Positions 37,080-45,322 of a DNA stretch of 64,000 nucleotides are shown piece by piece. A model generated the notes under the pieces. It saw nothing but the letters and a program-made list of their open reading frames with translations. It did not search any database and was not told where the DNA came from. Both the position numbers and the translations under genes were made by a program. Source of the stretch: Rhodococcoides kyotonense (lineage in GTDB: Bacteria; Actinomycetota; Actinomycetes; Mycobacteriales; Mycobacteriaceae); contig NZ_FZOW01000001.1 of NCBI RefSeq assembly GCF_900188125.1, positions 463,368-527,367 on the forward strand. Direction: 5' to 3'. Each line of letters starts with the position of its first letter. The first letter of the stretch is position 1.

Positions 37080-37106
37080 TGTGGATGAATTTCGGGGCTG
37101 TCCACA
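37080..37106. promoter_or_regulatory. Pair of opposed DnaA-box-like 9-mers
   Basis: TGTGGATGA (37080-37088) and CTGTCCACA (37098-37106) each match a DnaA box (TTATCCACA or TTGTCCACA, either strand) at 8 of 9 positions and face each other 9 bases apart. They lie just upstream of the M23 gene. Function is uncertain. Confidence 0.3.
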
Positions 37107-37142
37107 GTTACCGTTTCGATACTCCACGCGAGCGCCGATCAG

Positions 37143-37655
37143 GTGACGCTGAACACCGTGAAACGCCTGCTCTTCGTGGTCCTGCTACTGCCGATGCTCA
37201 CGGTCCCCGTCTCACTCGGGGTTGCCGACGCGTCGCCGTCCGATCGCTTCGTGTGGCCGCTGACGCCGCGTCCCGTCGTCGCCGTGGCGTTCGACCCACC
37301 CGAACACGACTGGCTCCCCGGCCACCGCGGCGTCGATCTACAGGGCTCCGCCGGACAACAGGTGTCGGCCGCGGGCGCCGGGGCCGTCGTGTTCGCCGGG
37401 TCCGTTGCGGGCAAGCCCGTCGTGTCGATCGACCACCCGAACGGCCTGCGCACCACCTACGAACCCGTGGTTGCGTCCGTCTCCGTCGGTGACCGCGTCC
37501 GTTCCGGTGATCCGATCGGGGTACTCGAACCGGGTCACGCAGGGTGCGCCGACCCGTGCTTGCACTGGGGCGTGCGACGAGACCGTGACTATCTCGACCC
37601 GCTGCGATTGGTCGGCGCGACGCGCATCGTCCTCAAGCCCCTCGCTCCTGCCTGA
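37143..37655 (+). CDS. M23-family peptidase-like exported protein, degenerate active site
   Basis: 170 residues. A signal peptide is clear (VKRLLFVVLLLPMLTVPVSLGVADASPSD). The LytM/M23 fold follows: FDPPEHDWLPGHRGVDLQGSAGQQVSAAGAGAVVFAGSVAGKPVVSIDHPNGLRTTYEPV. The HxxxD zinc motif is present (HRGVD). The usual HLH near the end reads PCLHWGVR, so the catalytic first His is replaced by Cys. It may bind peptidoglycan or regulate amidases, like degenerate LytM proteins, rather than cut. GTG start at 37143. It is divergent from rpsB and ends 6 bases from the opposed MinD-like gene; M. tuberculosis has an M23-like gene in this place. Confidence 0.78.
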   Translation: MTLNTVKRLLFVVLLLPMLTVPVSLGVADASPSDRFVWPLTPRPVVAVAFDPPEHDWLPGHRGVDLQGSAGQQVSAAGAGAVVFAGSVAGKPVVSIDHPNGLRTTYEPVVASVSVGDRVRSGDPIGVLEPGHAGCADPCLHWGVRRDRDYLDPLRLVGATRIVLKPLAPA

Positions 37656-37661
37656 GGACGG

Positions 37662-38843
37662 TCAGCGCCAGCTCGGTCCCGAATGGCGACCCGTCGCGGC
37701 CGGGAAGTCGTCGGCGACCATCGCGGCGAGTTCGACGAAGGCCGCACGGGTCTGCGGGCGAAGCAGATTCAGGTCGACGACGGCACCCTCGGCGAGATGT
37801 TCGTCGAACGGCACGACGAGCACTGCGCGGCATCGTTCGAGAAAGTGCTGTGTGAGCAGGTTCATGTCGACGGCGGACGAACCCGGCCGAACGGAACTGA
37901 TCACGACGACGGTGCGCTCCACCAGGTGCCCGTACCCGTGCAGCTGCAACCAGTCCAATGTTGCTGCGGCACTACGAGCCCCGTCGACGGCGGGCGACGA
38001 CACGAGAACGAGCGCATTGGCGAGCTGCAGGACGCCGTTCATCGCCGAATGCATGATGCCGGTACCGCAGTCGGTGAGAATCAGGTTGTAGTACACCTGC
38101 AGCATCTCGATGACCGATCGATAGTCCTGCTCGCCGAACATCTCCGACGCGGCCGGATCACGTTCCCCCGCAAGCACTTCGAGCCTGCTCGGCGCCTGCG
38201 ACGTGTGCGCCCTGATGTCGGAGTACCGCTTGATGTTCTCCGCGTCGGCCAGCAGATTCCGCACCGTCGACGACGTCTGACGTGGAACACGCTCGCCGAG
38301 TGTGCCGAAGTCCGGGTTGGCGTCGACTGCGATGACGCAGTCCCCTCGCAGCGACGCGAACGTGGACCCGAGACCCAACGCTGTCGTGGTCTTGCCCACC
38401 CCACCCTTGAGGGACAGAAATGCGATTCGGTAGTCCCCCATCACGGGTTGCCTGATTCGGTCGACCTGGTTGCGGTAGCGCTCCTCGGCCGTCGACTCAC
38501 CGGGATTGATGACTCCGCCGGTCAATCGGTGCACGCCCCGGCGCCATCCCGACGTCGACGCCCTGCGCGGCCGCTTGAGCAGAGCGTCGGGCACGAGGTC
38601 CTGGCTCGTCGGCTCGTACTGTCGACCGGCAGGCCGAGGCGGTTCCTGTGCACCTGCTGGATCTGCCCACGGCGGGGTCCAGTTCTCGGTACCTGGCGAA
38701 CGCGTCGGGCCGGGCTGGCTCTGTCCTTGCGAAGCCTGCGGCACAGCACCCGCGCCGGGATCCCGATCCGGTGGCGTGTACCGCGGAGGTCGTCGATCCG
38801 GGCGTGGGGACTGCCACGGCGGAGCTTGGCGGTCGCCGTTCAT
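37662..38843 (-). CDS. MinD/ParA-like ATPase with Pro-rich N-terminal region (EspI-like architecture)
   Basis: 393 residues from the ATG at 38843. The N-terminal ~110 residues are Pro/Arg/Gln-rich and low complexity (MNGDRQAPPWQSPRPDRRPPRYTPPDRDPG). The C-terminal ATPase has a deviant Walker A, FLSLKGGVGKTTTALGLGSTFASLRGDCVIAVDANPDFGTLGERV near residue 145, and later YYNLILTDCGTGIMHSAMNGVLQLANALVLVSSPAVDGARSAAATLDWL. This layout is seen in ParA-like and ESX-associated EspI proteins, but no ESX genes are near. Starts at GTG 38987 or further upstream are possible, but codon use weakens before 38843. It lies beside xerC and may have a role in chromosome or envelope positioning (inference). Confidence 0.75.
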   Translation of the reverse strand: MNGDRQAPPWQSPRPDRRPPRYTPPDRDPGAGAVPQASQGQSQPGPTRSPGTENWTPPWADPAGAQEPPRPAGRQYEPTSQDLVPDALLKRPRRASTSGWRRGVHRLTGGVINPGESTAEERYRNQVDRIRQPVMGDYRIAFLSLKGGVGKTTTALGLGSTFASLRGDCVIAVDANPDFGTLGERVPRQTSSTVRNLLADAENIKRYSDIRAHTSQAPSRLEVLAGERDPAASEMFGEQDYRSVIEMLQVYYNLILTDCGTGIMHSAMNGVLQLANALVLVSSPAVDGARSAAATLDWLQLHGYGHLVERTVVVISSVRPGSSAVDMNLLTQHFLERCRAVLVVPFDEHLAEGAVVDLNLLRPQTRAAFVELAAMVADDFPAATGRHSGPSWR

Positions 38844-39114
38844 CGACGCCTCGCCGGCTTGGAAAGTGTCGGCACCGAGTGGCGCAGGGCCAAGAGGGAC
38901 AGGATTCGAACGAAACGGCCGACCTGGACGCACCTGATCATGGATCGACCACGCGGCTGACGTGCCTTGTGGTTGTTCGCGGTCCACGGCTCCCCCGTAT
39001 ACGGATTTGGTGATCGATTCGGACTTCCATACGTGTGTGCCCGACAATACTGTGCACGCGGTTTGTTTCGCCACGACGCTACCAAATACTCGTGTCCACA
39101 GCTCGACGCCGATG

Positions 39115-40062
39115 TCATGCTCGCGGGTGCGCTCGATCGTGGACGGAACGCAGTCGCTCCACCGAGACGTGCGTGTAGATCTGAGTCGTCGCCAATGACG
39201 CGTGTCCCAACAATTCCTGGACCACGCGCAGATCCGCGCCGCCTTCCAACAGATGGGTGGCTGCCGAATGGCGTAGACCGTGCGGACCCATGTCCGGCGC
39301 GCCGGGCACTGCGTCGAGAACGTCGTGCACGGCGGTGCGCGCCTGACGTGGATCGATACGGCCGCCCCGCCTACCGAGCAACAGCGCCGCGCCCGACCGT
39401 TCGTTCACCAGCTTCGGGCGTCCGTGCGTGACCCACGCCTCGATCGCCTGTGCAGCGGGAACGCCGTAGGGCGCCGACCGCTCCTTGTTGCCCTTGCCCA
39501 GGACCCGCACGAGGCGCCTGGCGGTGTCGACGTCGTCCATGTCGAGGCCGCACAGTTCACCGACTCGAATACCGGTGGCGTACAGCATCTCCACGATGAG
39601 ACAGTCTCGCAGTGCGATCGGATCTCGTTCGGCTGCACCGGATTCGGCGGCGACGAGCGCATCGGTTGCGTGGCCTGGTTTCAGCACGGTCGGCAGAGAT
39701 CTCTTCGCCGACGGTGACGACAGCCGCAGCGCCGGGTCCGTATCGATGCGGCCGGTTCGGGTCAGCCAGGCCGTCAACGCCCTGGCCGACGAAGTCCGGC
39801 GTGCTATCGACGATCGCGCCGAACCCGATCGCGCCTGCTGCGCCAACCAGGCTCGCAGCAATGTGAGATCGAGGTCTGCGACGGACTCGGAACTGCGCTC
39901 CTGCGCAAGGTAACCAAGCAGCGACTCCGCGTCGGCGGCATAGGCCCGAATCGTGTGGAGCGACCGATCCCTGCCGAGGCGGAGGTACTCCGAGTACTCG
40001 TCGAGTAGATCCCTGAACACCGGCGGCAACGCCTCGCGTCGCGCAGCTCCTGGTTCGGACAT
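39115..40062 (-). CDS. xerC: Tyrosine recombinase XerC
   Basis: 315-residue site-specific recombinase that resolves chromosome dimers at dif. It has a SAM-like N-terminal domain ([34 protein letters not shown]) and a complete catalytic set: Arg166 (ATGIRVGEL), Lys190 (VLGKGNKER), His261 and Arg264 ([10 protein letters not shown]), His287 (LLGHASL) and Tyr296 (TTQIYTHV). ATG at 40062; a longer frame upstream has poor coding quality. The placement between the MinD-like and siderophore genes matches the chromosomal XerC of mycobacteria, not a phage integrase. Confidence 0.94.
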   Translation of the reverse strand: MSEPGAARREALPPVFRDLLDEYSEYLRLGRDRSLHTIRAYAADAESLLGYLAQERSSESVADLDLTLLRAWLAQQARSGSARSSIARRTSSARALTAWLTRTGRIDTDPALRLSSPSAKRSLPTVLKPGHATDALVAAESGAAERDPIALRDCLIVEMLYATGIRVGELCGLDMDDVDTARRLVRVLGKGNKERSAPYGVPAAQAIEAWVTHGRPKLVNERSGAALLLGRRGGRIDPRQARTAVHDVLDAVPGAPDMGPHGLRHSAATHLLEGGADLRVVQELLGHASLATTQIYTHVSVERLRSVHDRAHPRA

Positions 40063-40148
40063 GGCCTCAGCCTGACCGTTCGACGGCTCTCGGGCAACCG
40101 GACGCGCCGACGACCCGACGTGCCCGGGTGCATCGACCCGACCGATGC

Positions 40149-40931
40149 TCAGCTGCTCGCGCCTGCCTCGGCCTCCGCCAGTTCGCGCTTCCACACGCGG
40201 AACGTCTCCTCGGTGCGCCCCCGTCGCCAGTATCCGGAGATCGACGCCCACTCGGCGGAGACGCCGCGTTCCTTGCGTACGTAACTGCGAAGGTTGTGCA
40301 TCACCGCCTGTGCCTCTCCGTGGATGAAGACCTGCGCCTGGCCTGGCAACCATTCCGTGTTGCGCACGGCCTCGATCAACGGGGCATTGTCTCCCGCCTT
40401 GTCCTCCGCGACCTCGTTGGACGGCGCACCGCGGTGGACCCACGTGACGTCGACGACTGCGAGAGTCTCCATGTAGATCTCGTCCTTGCGATCGGCCACC
40501 TCGATGAACACCTTCGCGATCGCGTCCTCCGGCAACTTCTCGACGGCCGCCGAGATGGCCGGGATCGCCGACTCGTCCCCGGCCAACAGGTGCCAATCCG
40601 CGTCGGCGCGTGGCGTGTACGCGCCGTTGGGGCCGTACAGGCCGATGGTGTCGCCCGGCTGCGCCTTGGCGGCCCACGGGCCCGCGACGCCCTCGTCGCC
40701 GTGGACGACGAAATCGATGGCGATCTCACGGGCAGCGGTGTCGACGGATCGGATCGTGTAGGTACGCATGATCTCGTCACCCTCGGGCCCGAAGATCAAT
40801 TTGACGTACGAATCCGTGAAATCGACCGGCTCGAAATCGTCGAACCCGGGGTCGCCCAGGTAGACCCGCTGCATGTGCGGTGTCAGCGCCTCGGTTCGAA
40901 GGACGGTCAGGGTCGTCTTGCGTCGTGCCAC
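40149..40931 (-). CDS. Siderophore-interacting protein (ViuB-like ferric-siderophore reductase)
   Basis: 260-residue FAD/NAD(P)H reductase of the SIP/ViuB family, which frees iron from ferric siderophores in the cytoplasm. [32 protein letters not shown] is the SIP start. [39 protein letters not shown] is the flavin-binding core and [23 protein letters not shown] the nucleotide region; it ends [24 protein letters not shown] candidate IdeR iron box lies about 45 bases upstream. Most likely iron-repressed. Confidence 0.92.
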   Translation of the reverse strand: MARRKTTLTVLRTEALTPHMQRVYLGDPGFDDFEPVDFTDSYVKLIFGPEGDEIMRTYTIRSVDTAAREIAIDFVVHGDEGVAGPWAAKAQPGDTIGLYGPNGAYTPRADADWHLLAGDESAIPAISAAVEKLPEDAIAKVFIEVADRKDEIYMETLAVVDVTWVHRGAPSNEVAEDKAGDNAPLIEAVRNTEWLPGQAQVFIHGEAQAVMHNLRSYVRKERGVSAEWASISGYWRRGRTEETFRVWKRELAEAEAGASS

Positions 40932-40975
40932 GTGGTCAGCCTTTCCGAGCTGCTCGAGCGTTGTCTGAAGTCTTT

Positions 40976-40994
40976 TCGAGTAAGTGTTGCCTAA
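40976..40994 (-). promoter_or_regulatory. Candidate IdeR/DtxR iron box upstream of the siderophore-interacting gene
   Basis: The minus-strand 19-mer TTAGGCAACACTTACTCGA matches the IdeR consensus TWAGGTWAGSCTWACCTWA at about 13 of 19 positions, strongest in the 5' half (TTAGG). It lies 45-63 bases before the start codon, between the siderophore gene and dprA. This supports iron repression but is not conclusive. Confidence 0.5.
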
Positions 40995-41028
40995 TCAGGC
41001 TACCGGGCGGCACACGCCGCGTGTTCGT

Positions 41029-42153
41029 TCACATCCTGACCACGCGAAACCACCCTGTCTCGTCGCTGGCGACGAACCCCTCCAGCTCCAGCAACGGCAG
41101 CACCGAGCGCACCTTGGTGAGCGGAAGCGACGACAGCTCGGACAGTTCCCGAGGAGACAGCGTCCCGGACGCAGGTAACGCCTCGTAGACACGCAACGCC
41201 GAGTCGGACAAGGCGTCGACGTCGCGAAACATGGACGGGCGCCCCTCGTCGACCTCGCCGACGGCACCCGCTTCGGCGACGACGTCGTGAGCATCGGCGA
41301 CCAGACGCGCCTCGCCCTCGCGAATCATGCGGTGGCATCCCTTCGACGACGCCGAGGTCACCGGTCCCGGTACGGCCAGCACCGGCCTGCCGAGCTTGCG
41401 CGCCCACGCAGCGGTGTTGCGTGCCCCGCTTCTCCACCCGGCCTCGACGACCACGACAGCCGAACCGAAGCCTGCGACGAGCCTGTTCCGAGAAAGAAAC
41501 CTGTGTTTCGCCGGCGTCGTTCCCGGTGCGTACTCACTGACGACAGCTCCGGACTCCTTGATGCGGCCGAGCAGACGGGCGTGTCCCGACGGGTATGCCC
41601 GGTCGATTCCACACGCCAGGACGGCGACGGTCGTGCCGCCGACGCCCAACGCGGACCGGTGGGCGGCGGCGTCGATCCCGAATGCCGCACCGGACACGAT
41701 CGTCCAGCCGTCGACCGCGAGGTCACCCGATATCTCGGCGGTCACGTGTTCGCCGTACGCGCTGGCCGCTCTGGTTCCGACGACCGACACCGCACGTTCG
41801 CCGAGCGTGTCGAGCGGTTTCTTCCCGAGTACCCACAACGCGAACGGCGCGCAGTGGTCCGACGTCGTCGGCATCCCTGCGCCGTCGAAGGACAGAAACT
41901 GCCAGGTGGGCCATTCGTCGTCGTCGGGAGTGACGAGCCGCCCGCCCAACGCCGCAACCAGATTCAGATCTTCCTCCGCTGTGTCGATATGCGCGCGCAC
42001 TTGAAGCCGCTCACCGAAACGGCCGTGGCCGAGCTCGATTCGTGCCTCCTCCGGCCCGGCCTCGGTGGCGAACTCGGCCAGCTCTCGATTGGGACCCTGA
42101 GCGACGCGGGACAGGTACGCCCACGCCAGTTGTCGATCACTGTGTGTCGTCAT
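41029..42153 (-). CDS. dprA: DNA processing protein DprA (single-stranded-DNA loader for RecA)
   Basis: 374 residues. DprA binds incoming single-stranded DNA and loads RecA during transformation, and occurs widely in non-competent actinobacteria. The Rossmann core reads LWVLGKKPLDTLGERAVSVVGTRAASAYGEHVTAEISGDLAVDGWTIVSGAAFGIDAAAHRSAL. TTVAVLACGIDRAYPSGHARLLGRI and STSSNRSAK-like VVVVEAGWRSGARNTAAWARKLGRPVLAVPGPVTSASSKGCHRMI follow. A C-terminal winged-helix (DSALRVYEALPASGTLSPRELSEL) matches DprA domain 3. ATG at 42153 overlaps the comM stop (ATGA). Because comM is frameshifted, the shifted comM frame also runs directly into this gene. Confidence 0.93.
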   Translation of the reverse strand: MTTHSDRQLAWAYLSRVAQGPNRELAEFATEAGPEEARIELGHGRFGERLQVRAHIDTAEEDLNLVAALGGRLVTPDDDEWPTWQFLSFDGAGMPTTSDHCAPFALWVLGKKPLDTLGERAVSVVGTRAASAYGEHVTAEISGDLAVDGWTIVSGAAFGIDAAAHRSALGVGGTTVAVLACGIDRAYPSGHARLLGRIKESGAVVSEYAPGTTPAKHRFLSRNRLVAGFGSAVVVVEAGWRSGARNTAAWARKLGRPVLAVPGPVTSASSKGCHRMIREGEARLVADAHDVVAEAGAVGEVDEGRPSMFRDVDALSDSALRVYEALPASGTLSPRELSELSSLPLTKVRSVLPLLELEGFVASDETGWFRVVRM

Positions 42154-43656
42154 TTCGTTCCCCTGTCTCGAAAGTCGAGAGCCGCGCCGACCTCGTCGAT
42201 GCCGGGCATGGTCCCGCCTGCCAGATCGCACAGCGTCCAACTGACCCGCAACGCCCGATCGGCACCGCGAGCGGTCAGAGATCCGTTTCGGAGTGCCCGC
42301 TCGATCGGGCGCACCGATTCTCGTGACAGCGTGAACTTCTGGCGCAGTGCCGGACCCGGTACCTCCGCGTTGGTGCGCCATCCGTAGTCGTGCCACCGTT
42401 CCGCCGCTGCGTCGCGCCGCGGTCACACGGGCGCGGACCACCTCGGTGGACTCACCCACTTCGTCGGTCAGTGCACCCGTCGCGATCGCTTTCATCGCGA
42501 TCCTGAGATCGACCCGATCGAGCAGCGGCCCCGAGAGCTTCCCCAGATACTTGCGCCTCACCGTCGGGGTGCAAACACAGTCGGCGTCGCGCGCCGGGGC
42601 ACACGGGCACGGATTCGCTGCGAGCACCAGCTGGAACCGAGCCGGGTATCGGGCCACGCCGTCGCGTCGTGCAATGCGAATCTCGCCGTCTTCCAACGGA
42701 GTTCGCAGAGATTCGAGCACCTTCACACCGATCTCGGCACACTCGTCGAGAAACAGGACCCCTCGGTGCGCCCTGCTGACCGCCCCTGGTTTCGCCATTC
42801 CAGACCCGCCGCCCACCATGGCACTGACCGTCGTCGAGTGATGCGGCGCGATGAACGGCGGCGCACTGATCAGCGGACTGTCGCCCGTCAGAGTGCCTGC
42901 GACGGAATGAATCGCGGTGACCTCGAGCGCCTCCTCGTCGGTCAGTGGGGGAAGAATCCCCGGCAGTCGCTGCGCCAGCATCGTCTTTCCGATTCCAGGT
43001 GGCCCGGTCAACATCACATGATGCGCGCCCGCTGCCGCCACCTCCAACGCCCACCGCGCCTCGGGTTGGCCCACCACCTCGCTCATGTCCGGATACACGA
43101 CCGCGTCGTCCCAGACGTTCGGGATCGGACGGGTCAGATCGATCTCACCTCGCAGCCACCTCACGACATCCTTCAGCGATCGCGCTCCGAACACGTCCAC
43201 CCCGTCGACGAGACCAGCCTCCGCGAGCGCGTGGATCGGCACCACCACCGAAGTCCATCCAGCTTTCTTCGCTGCCAACACAGCAGGCAGGACTCCCCGA
43301 ATTCCTCGAAGCCGACCGTCGAGTGCCAGCTCCCCCAGGAACACCGTCCGGTGTACCGAGCCGCGCGGAATCTGCTTGTCCGCGTGCAGGACTGCCACCG
43401 CGAGCGCCAGATCGTAGACGGACCCTACCTTCGGCAGCGTCGCCGGAGAGAGCGCCAGGACGACCCGCGAATCAGGCCAAGTGCCATCCGAATTCGAGAC
43501 AGCCGCCTTCACACGGTCACGGGATTCGTGCAATGCCGTGTCCGGCAACCCGACCAGATGGACACCGGGAAGTCCGCGTCCGATATCCGCCTCGATCTCG
43601 ACGAGCTGACCGTCGACTCCGCTGACGGCAACGGAGAAAGCACGTCCCAGCGCCAT
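42150..43656 (-). pseudogene. comM: ComM/YifB Mg-chelatase-like ATPase with single-base frameshift
   Basis: ComM (YifB) is a hexameric helicase that promotes branch migration of recombination intermediates. The 5' part (43656 to about 42412) encodes MALGRAFSVAVSGVDGQLVEIEADIGRGLPG, Walker A TGPPGIGKTMLAQRLPG, PHHSTTVSAMVGGG, RAHRGVLFLDECAEIG and the CPCAPARDADCVC cluster, ending VVRARVTAAR. The frame then breaks at about 42411. One base on, the family C-terminus resumes as AAAERWHDYGWRTNAEVPGPALRQKF and continues to LDFRDRGTK with a TGA at 42150-42152. Total length is 502 codons plus one base; intact homologues are about 503 residues. Its ATG shares one base with the yraN stop. It may be a genuine frameshift mutation, a programmed shift, or a sequencing error. 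Confidence 0.8.
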
Positions 43657-44027
43657 CAGAACACCGCTTTCAGATGCGACACCACGGGGTCGCCGTCACG
43701 CGTCATCAGAATTGCGACGACGTCGAAACGCATTCGTACCCAGGGATACTCGTGCTTCTGCAGCCACGCCAAGGCCAAGGCACGGATACGTGCACGCTTG
43801 ACGGGCGTCACCGATTCGGCCGGAGTGCCGTACTTGACCCCCGAGCGGGTCTTCACCTCGACGAACACCATGGTGTCGCCGTCACGCGCGACGATGTCCA
43901 GTTCGCCGTACCTGCACCGCCAATTCCTGTCGACGATCTCCATTCCGGCCTCGACCAGGAACAGTGCGGCGAACGCCTCGCCCCGAGCCCCCAACTCCGC
44001 ATTCGACATCATTCCCCCAGTGATCAT
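43656..44027 (-). CDS. YraN (UPF0102) family endonuclease-like protein
   Basis: 123 residues with a PD-(D/E)xK-type fold. LGARGEAFAALFLVEAGMEIVDRNWRCRYGELDIVARDGDTMVFVEVKTRSGVKYGTPAESV contains the conserved GELD and EVKTR segments, consistent with a nuclease active site. It ends WVRMRFDVVAILMTRDGDPVVSHLKAVF. It is the usual neighbour of comM and dprA. The start is uncertain: ATG at 44027 (MITGGMMSNAELG), 44012 or 44009. Family proteins here have about ten residues before LGxxGE, which favours 44027. Function in recombination or Holliday-junction processing is suggested only by context. Confidence 0.82.
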   Translation of the reverse strand: MITGGMMSNAELGARGEAFAALFLVEAGMEIVDRNWRCRYGELDIVARDGDTMVFVEVKTRSGVKYGTPAESVTPVKRARIRALALAWLQKHEYPWVRMRFDVVAILMTRDGDPVVSHLKAVF

Positions 44028-44232
44028 CGGTTCGCCGACTGCCGAACCCACTGCTCGACGATGCACTGCAGTACCGGCCGACCGAACTGAGAACGCCAGG
44101 TCGAGATTCGACCTGTGGATGGGCCAGCACCTGTGGATGAACGGGCATCTGTGCCCCCGGCCCCGTAGAACACTGTCGGAGCCGTGTGCTCACGCGGGCA
44201 CTGGTCGCTCGATCACGGTCCCGGAAACGCCT

Positions 44233-44265
44233 CGATGCCCCGACCGAAACTCGGTCGGGGCATCG
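44233..44265 (-). terminator. Terminator of the lsr2 gene, 15-bp stem
   Basis: CGATGCCCCGACCGA and its exact complement flank the 3-base loop AAC. It lies 27 bases past the lsr2 stop on the minus strand. The 265-bp gap between lsr2 and yraN also holds two CTGTGGATG 9-mers near 44113 and 44131. Confidence 0.85.
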
Positions 44266-44292
44266 AATGTCGTGGCTGGCTGTTGAATCAGC

Positions 44293-44631
44293 TCAGTGCG
44301 CGGCCTCGTAGGCAGCCTGCACGTCCTGGCTTATCCGTCCGCGAGCACTGACGTCGTACCCGTTCTCGCGAGCCCACGCTCGAACGTCCTGCAAATCGAC
44401 TTTTCCGCGAGCAGGTGCGGCGGAGACTTTCTTGCTTTTGCGACCGGACACCTTCTCCGCGTGTTCGATCCAGAACGCCAACTGCTCGTGCAATTCGTTC
44501 GCATGCTTCAAGTTCAGGTCGATCCGGTACAGAGTGCCGTCGATACCGAATTCGATGGATTCGCCCTGACCTTCTTTGATGACCGACCCGTCGACGTCGT
44601 CGACCATTTGGACCAGTGTCTTACGCGCCAT
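44293..44631 (-). CDS. lsr2: Lsr2-family nucleoid-associated protein (additional copy)
   Basis: 112-residue xenogeneic-silencing protein that oligomerises through its N-terminus and binds AT-rich DNA with its C-terminus, the actinobacterial counterpart of H-NS. MARKTLVQMVDDVDGSVIKEGQGESIEFGIDGTLYRIDLNLKHANELHEQLAFWIEHAEKV is the dimerisation half. DLQDVRAWARENGYDVSARGRISQDVQAAYEAAH is the DNA-binding half, with RGR as the AT-hook-like element. ATG at 44631 follows AGAGGTTCGGAT. Canonical lsr2 usually sits near lysS and clpC1; here it lies between yraN and the DUF2469 gene, so it is probably a paralogue. The AT-rich 180-bp upstream region may bind Lsr2 itself. Confidence 0.9.
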   Translation of the reverse strand: MARKTLVQMVDDVDGSVIKEGQGESIEFGIDGTLYRIDLNLKHANELHEQLAFWIEHAEKVSGRKSKKVSAAPARGKVDLQDVRAWARENGYDVSARGRISQDVQAAYEAAH

Positions 44632-44812
44632 ATCCGAACCTCTAACAGTCAAGGAATGATGTATTACGTTTGTACCACCCGTAACACGGATCGGACAAAA
44701 CAATCACGAAATCCACAGTTTTCTTTCAGAAACAATCATCGCAAGAATACGGCTCGATTCCGGTTTCCGATCGAGCGAAAAGTGAAGCGGCACATCGAAT
44801 CGACCGAAGAAA

Positions 44813-44971
44813 TCACTGCTGAAGAATATGCCATGCAACTTGCCCGACAACGAGACCGACAGCGGCGAGCCCGATCAATTGACCGCAGACGACCAACGTC
44901 CGACGGGACCGCCGACGTCCGAACAGATAGATCACACCGGCGACGAGCAGCAGCCACACCGTCACGGACAC
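44813..44971 (-). CDS. Predicted small membrane protein, 52 residues
   Basis: Too short for routine gene calling. It is open from GTG at 44971 (VSVTVWLLLVAGVIYLF) to a stop at 44813. GGAG lies 8 bases upstream, inside the last codons of the DUF2469 gene, which ends 6 bases before. It encodes two hydrophobic helices (WLLLVAGVIYLF and LVVCGQLIGLAAVGLVVGQVAW) joined by a basic turn GRRRSRRT. No homologue is recalled. It may be a small membrane peptide co-translated with DUF2469. Confidence is moderate because only spacing and composition support it. Confidence 0.45.
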   Translation of the reverse strand: MSVTVWLLLVAGVIYLFGRRRSRRTLVVCGQLIGLAAVGLVVGQVAWHILQQ

Positions 44972-44976
44972 TGTGG

Positions 44977-45282
44977 CTACTCCGGCAGCCGGAGATCGGG
45001 CTTGTCGAGTTCCTCGATATTGACGTCCTTGAACGTGATGACGCGAACGTGTTTGACGAACCGGGCGGGTCGATACATATCCCAGACCCACGAGTCCGAC
45101 ATACGAAGCTCGAAATAGATCTCACCGTCGGCGTTGTGCGGTATGAGTTCGACCGAGTTCGCGAGATAGAAACGACGTTCGGTCTCGACGACGTAGTTGA
45201 ACTGGCCGACAATGTCCCGATACTCGCGATACAGCGAGAGCTCCATCTCGGTTTCGTACTTTTCGAGATCTTCGGCACTCAT
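44977..45282 (-). CDS. DUF2469 family protein
   Basis: 101 residues, compact and soluble. MSAEDLEKYETEMELSLYREYRDIVGQFNYVVETERRFYLANSVELIPHNADGEIYFELRMSDSWVWDMYRPARFVKHVRVITFKDVNIEELDKPDLRLPE is strongly conserved in mycobacteria (Rv2901c). The start and length fit that family. It lies 40 bases after rnhB and 5 bases before the predicted small membrane gene. The function is unknown, but the rnhB-DUF2469 pairing is stable across actinobacteria. Confidence 0.85.
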   Translation of the reverse strand: MSAEDLEKYETEMELSLYREYRDIVGQFNYVVETERRFYLANSVELIPHNADGEIYFELRMSDSWVWDMYRPARFVKHVRVITFKDVNIEELDKPDLRLPE

Positions 45283-45322
45283 CGGTTTCTTCTCATCCTC
45301 CGTCTGCTTTCGTGAACGTCAA

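Larger units (their letters stand above)
36822..37142. other. 321-bp divergent intergenic region between rpsB and an M23 gene
   Basis: No gene is seen here. It holds a candidate rpsB promoter (37038-37065) that leaves a leader of roughly 210 bases, and two opposed DnaA-box-like 9-mers (37080-37088 and 37098-37106) near the M23 gene. The remainder shows nothing I recognise. Confidence 0.6.

Noticed and set aside
40976..40994. A perfect IdeR operator
   Set aside because: Only about 13 of 19 positions match, so it is listed as a candidate and not as a secure site.
41029..43656. An 875-codon open frame that could be annotated as a single ComM-DprA fusion gene
   Set aside because: The C-terminal comM homology lies in another frame and dprA has its own ATG overlapping the true comM stop, so separate genes with a frameshift are the better reading.
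37662..44631. Possible mobile island suggested by xerC, an extra lsr2 and a MinD-like gene
   Set aside because: xerC, dprA, comM and yraN are in normal core order, composition is uniform, and no attachment repeats, integrase remnants or phage genes are visible.
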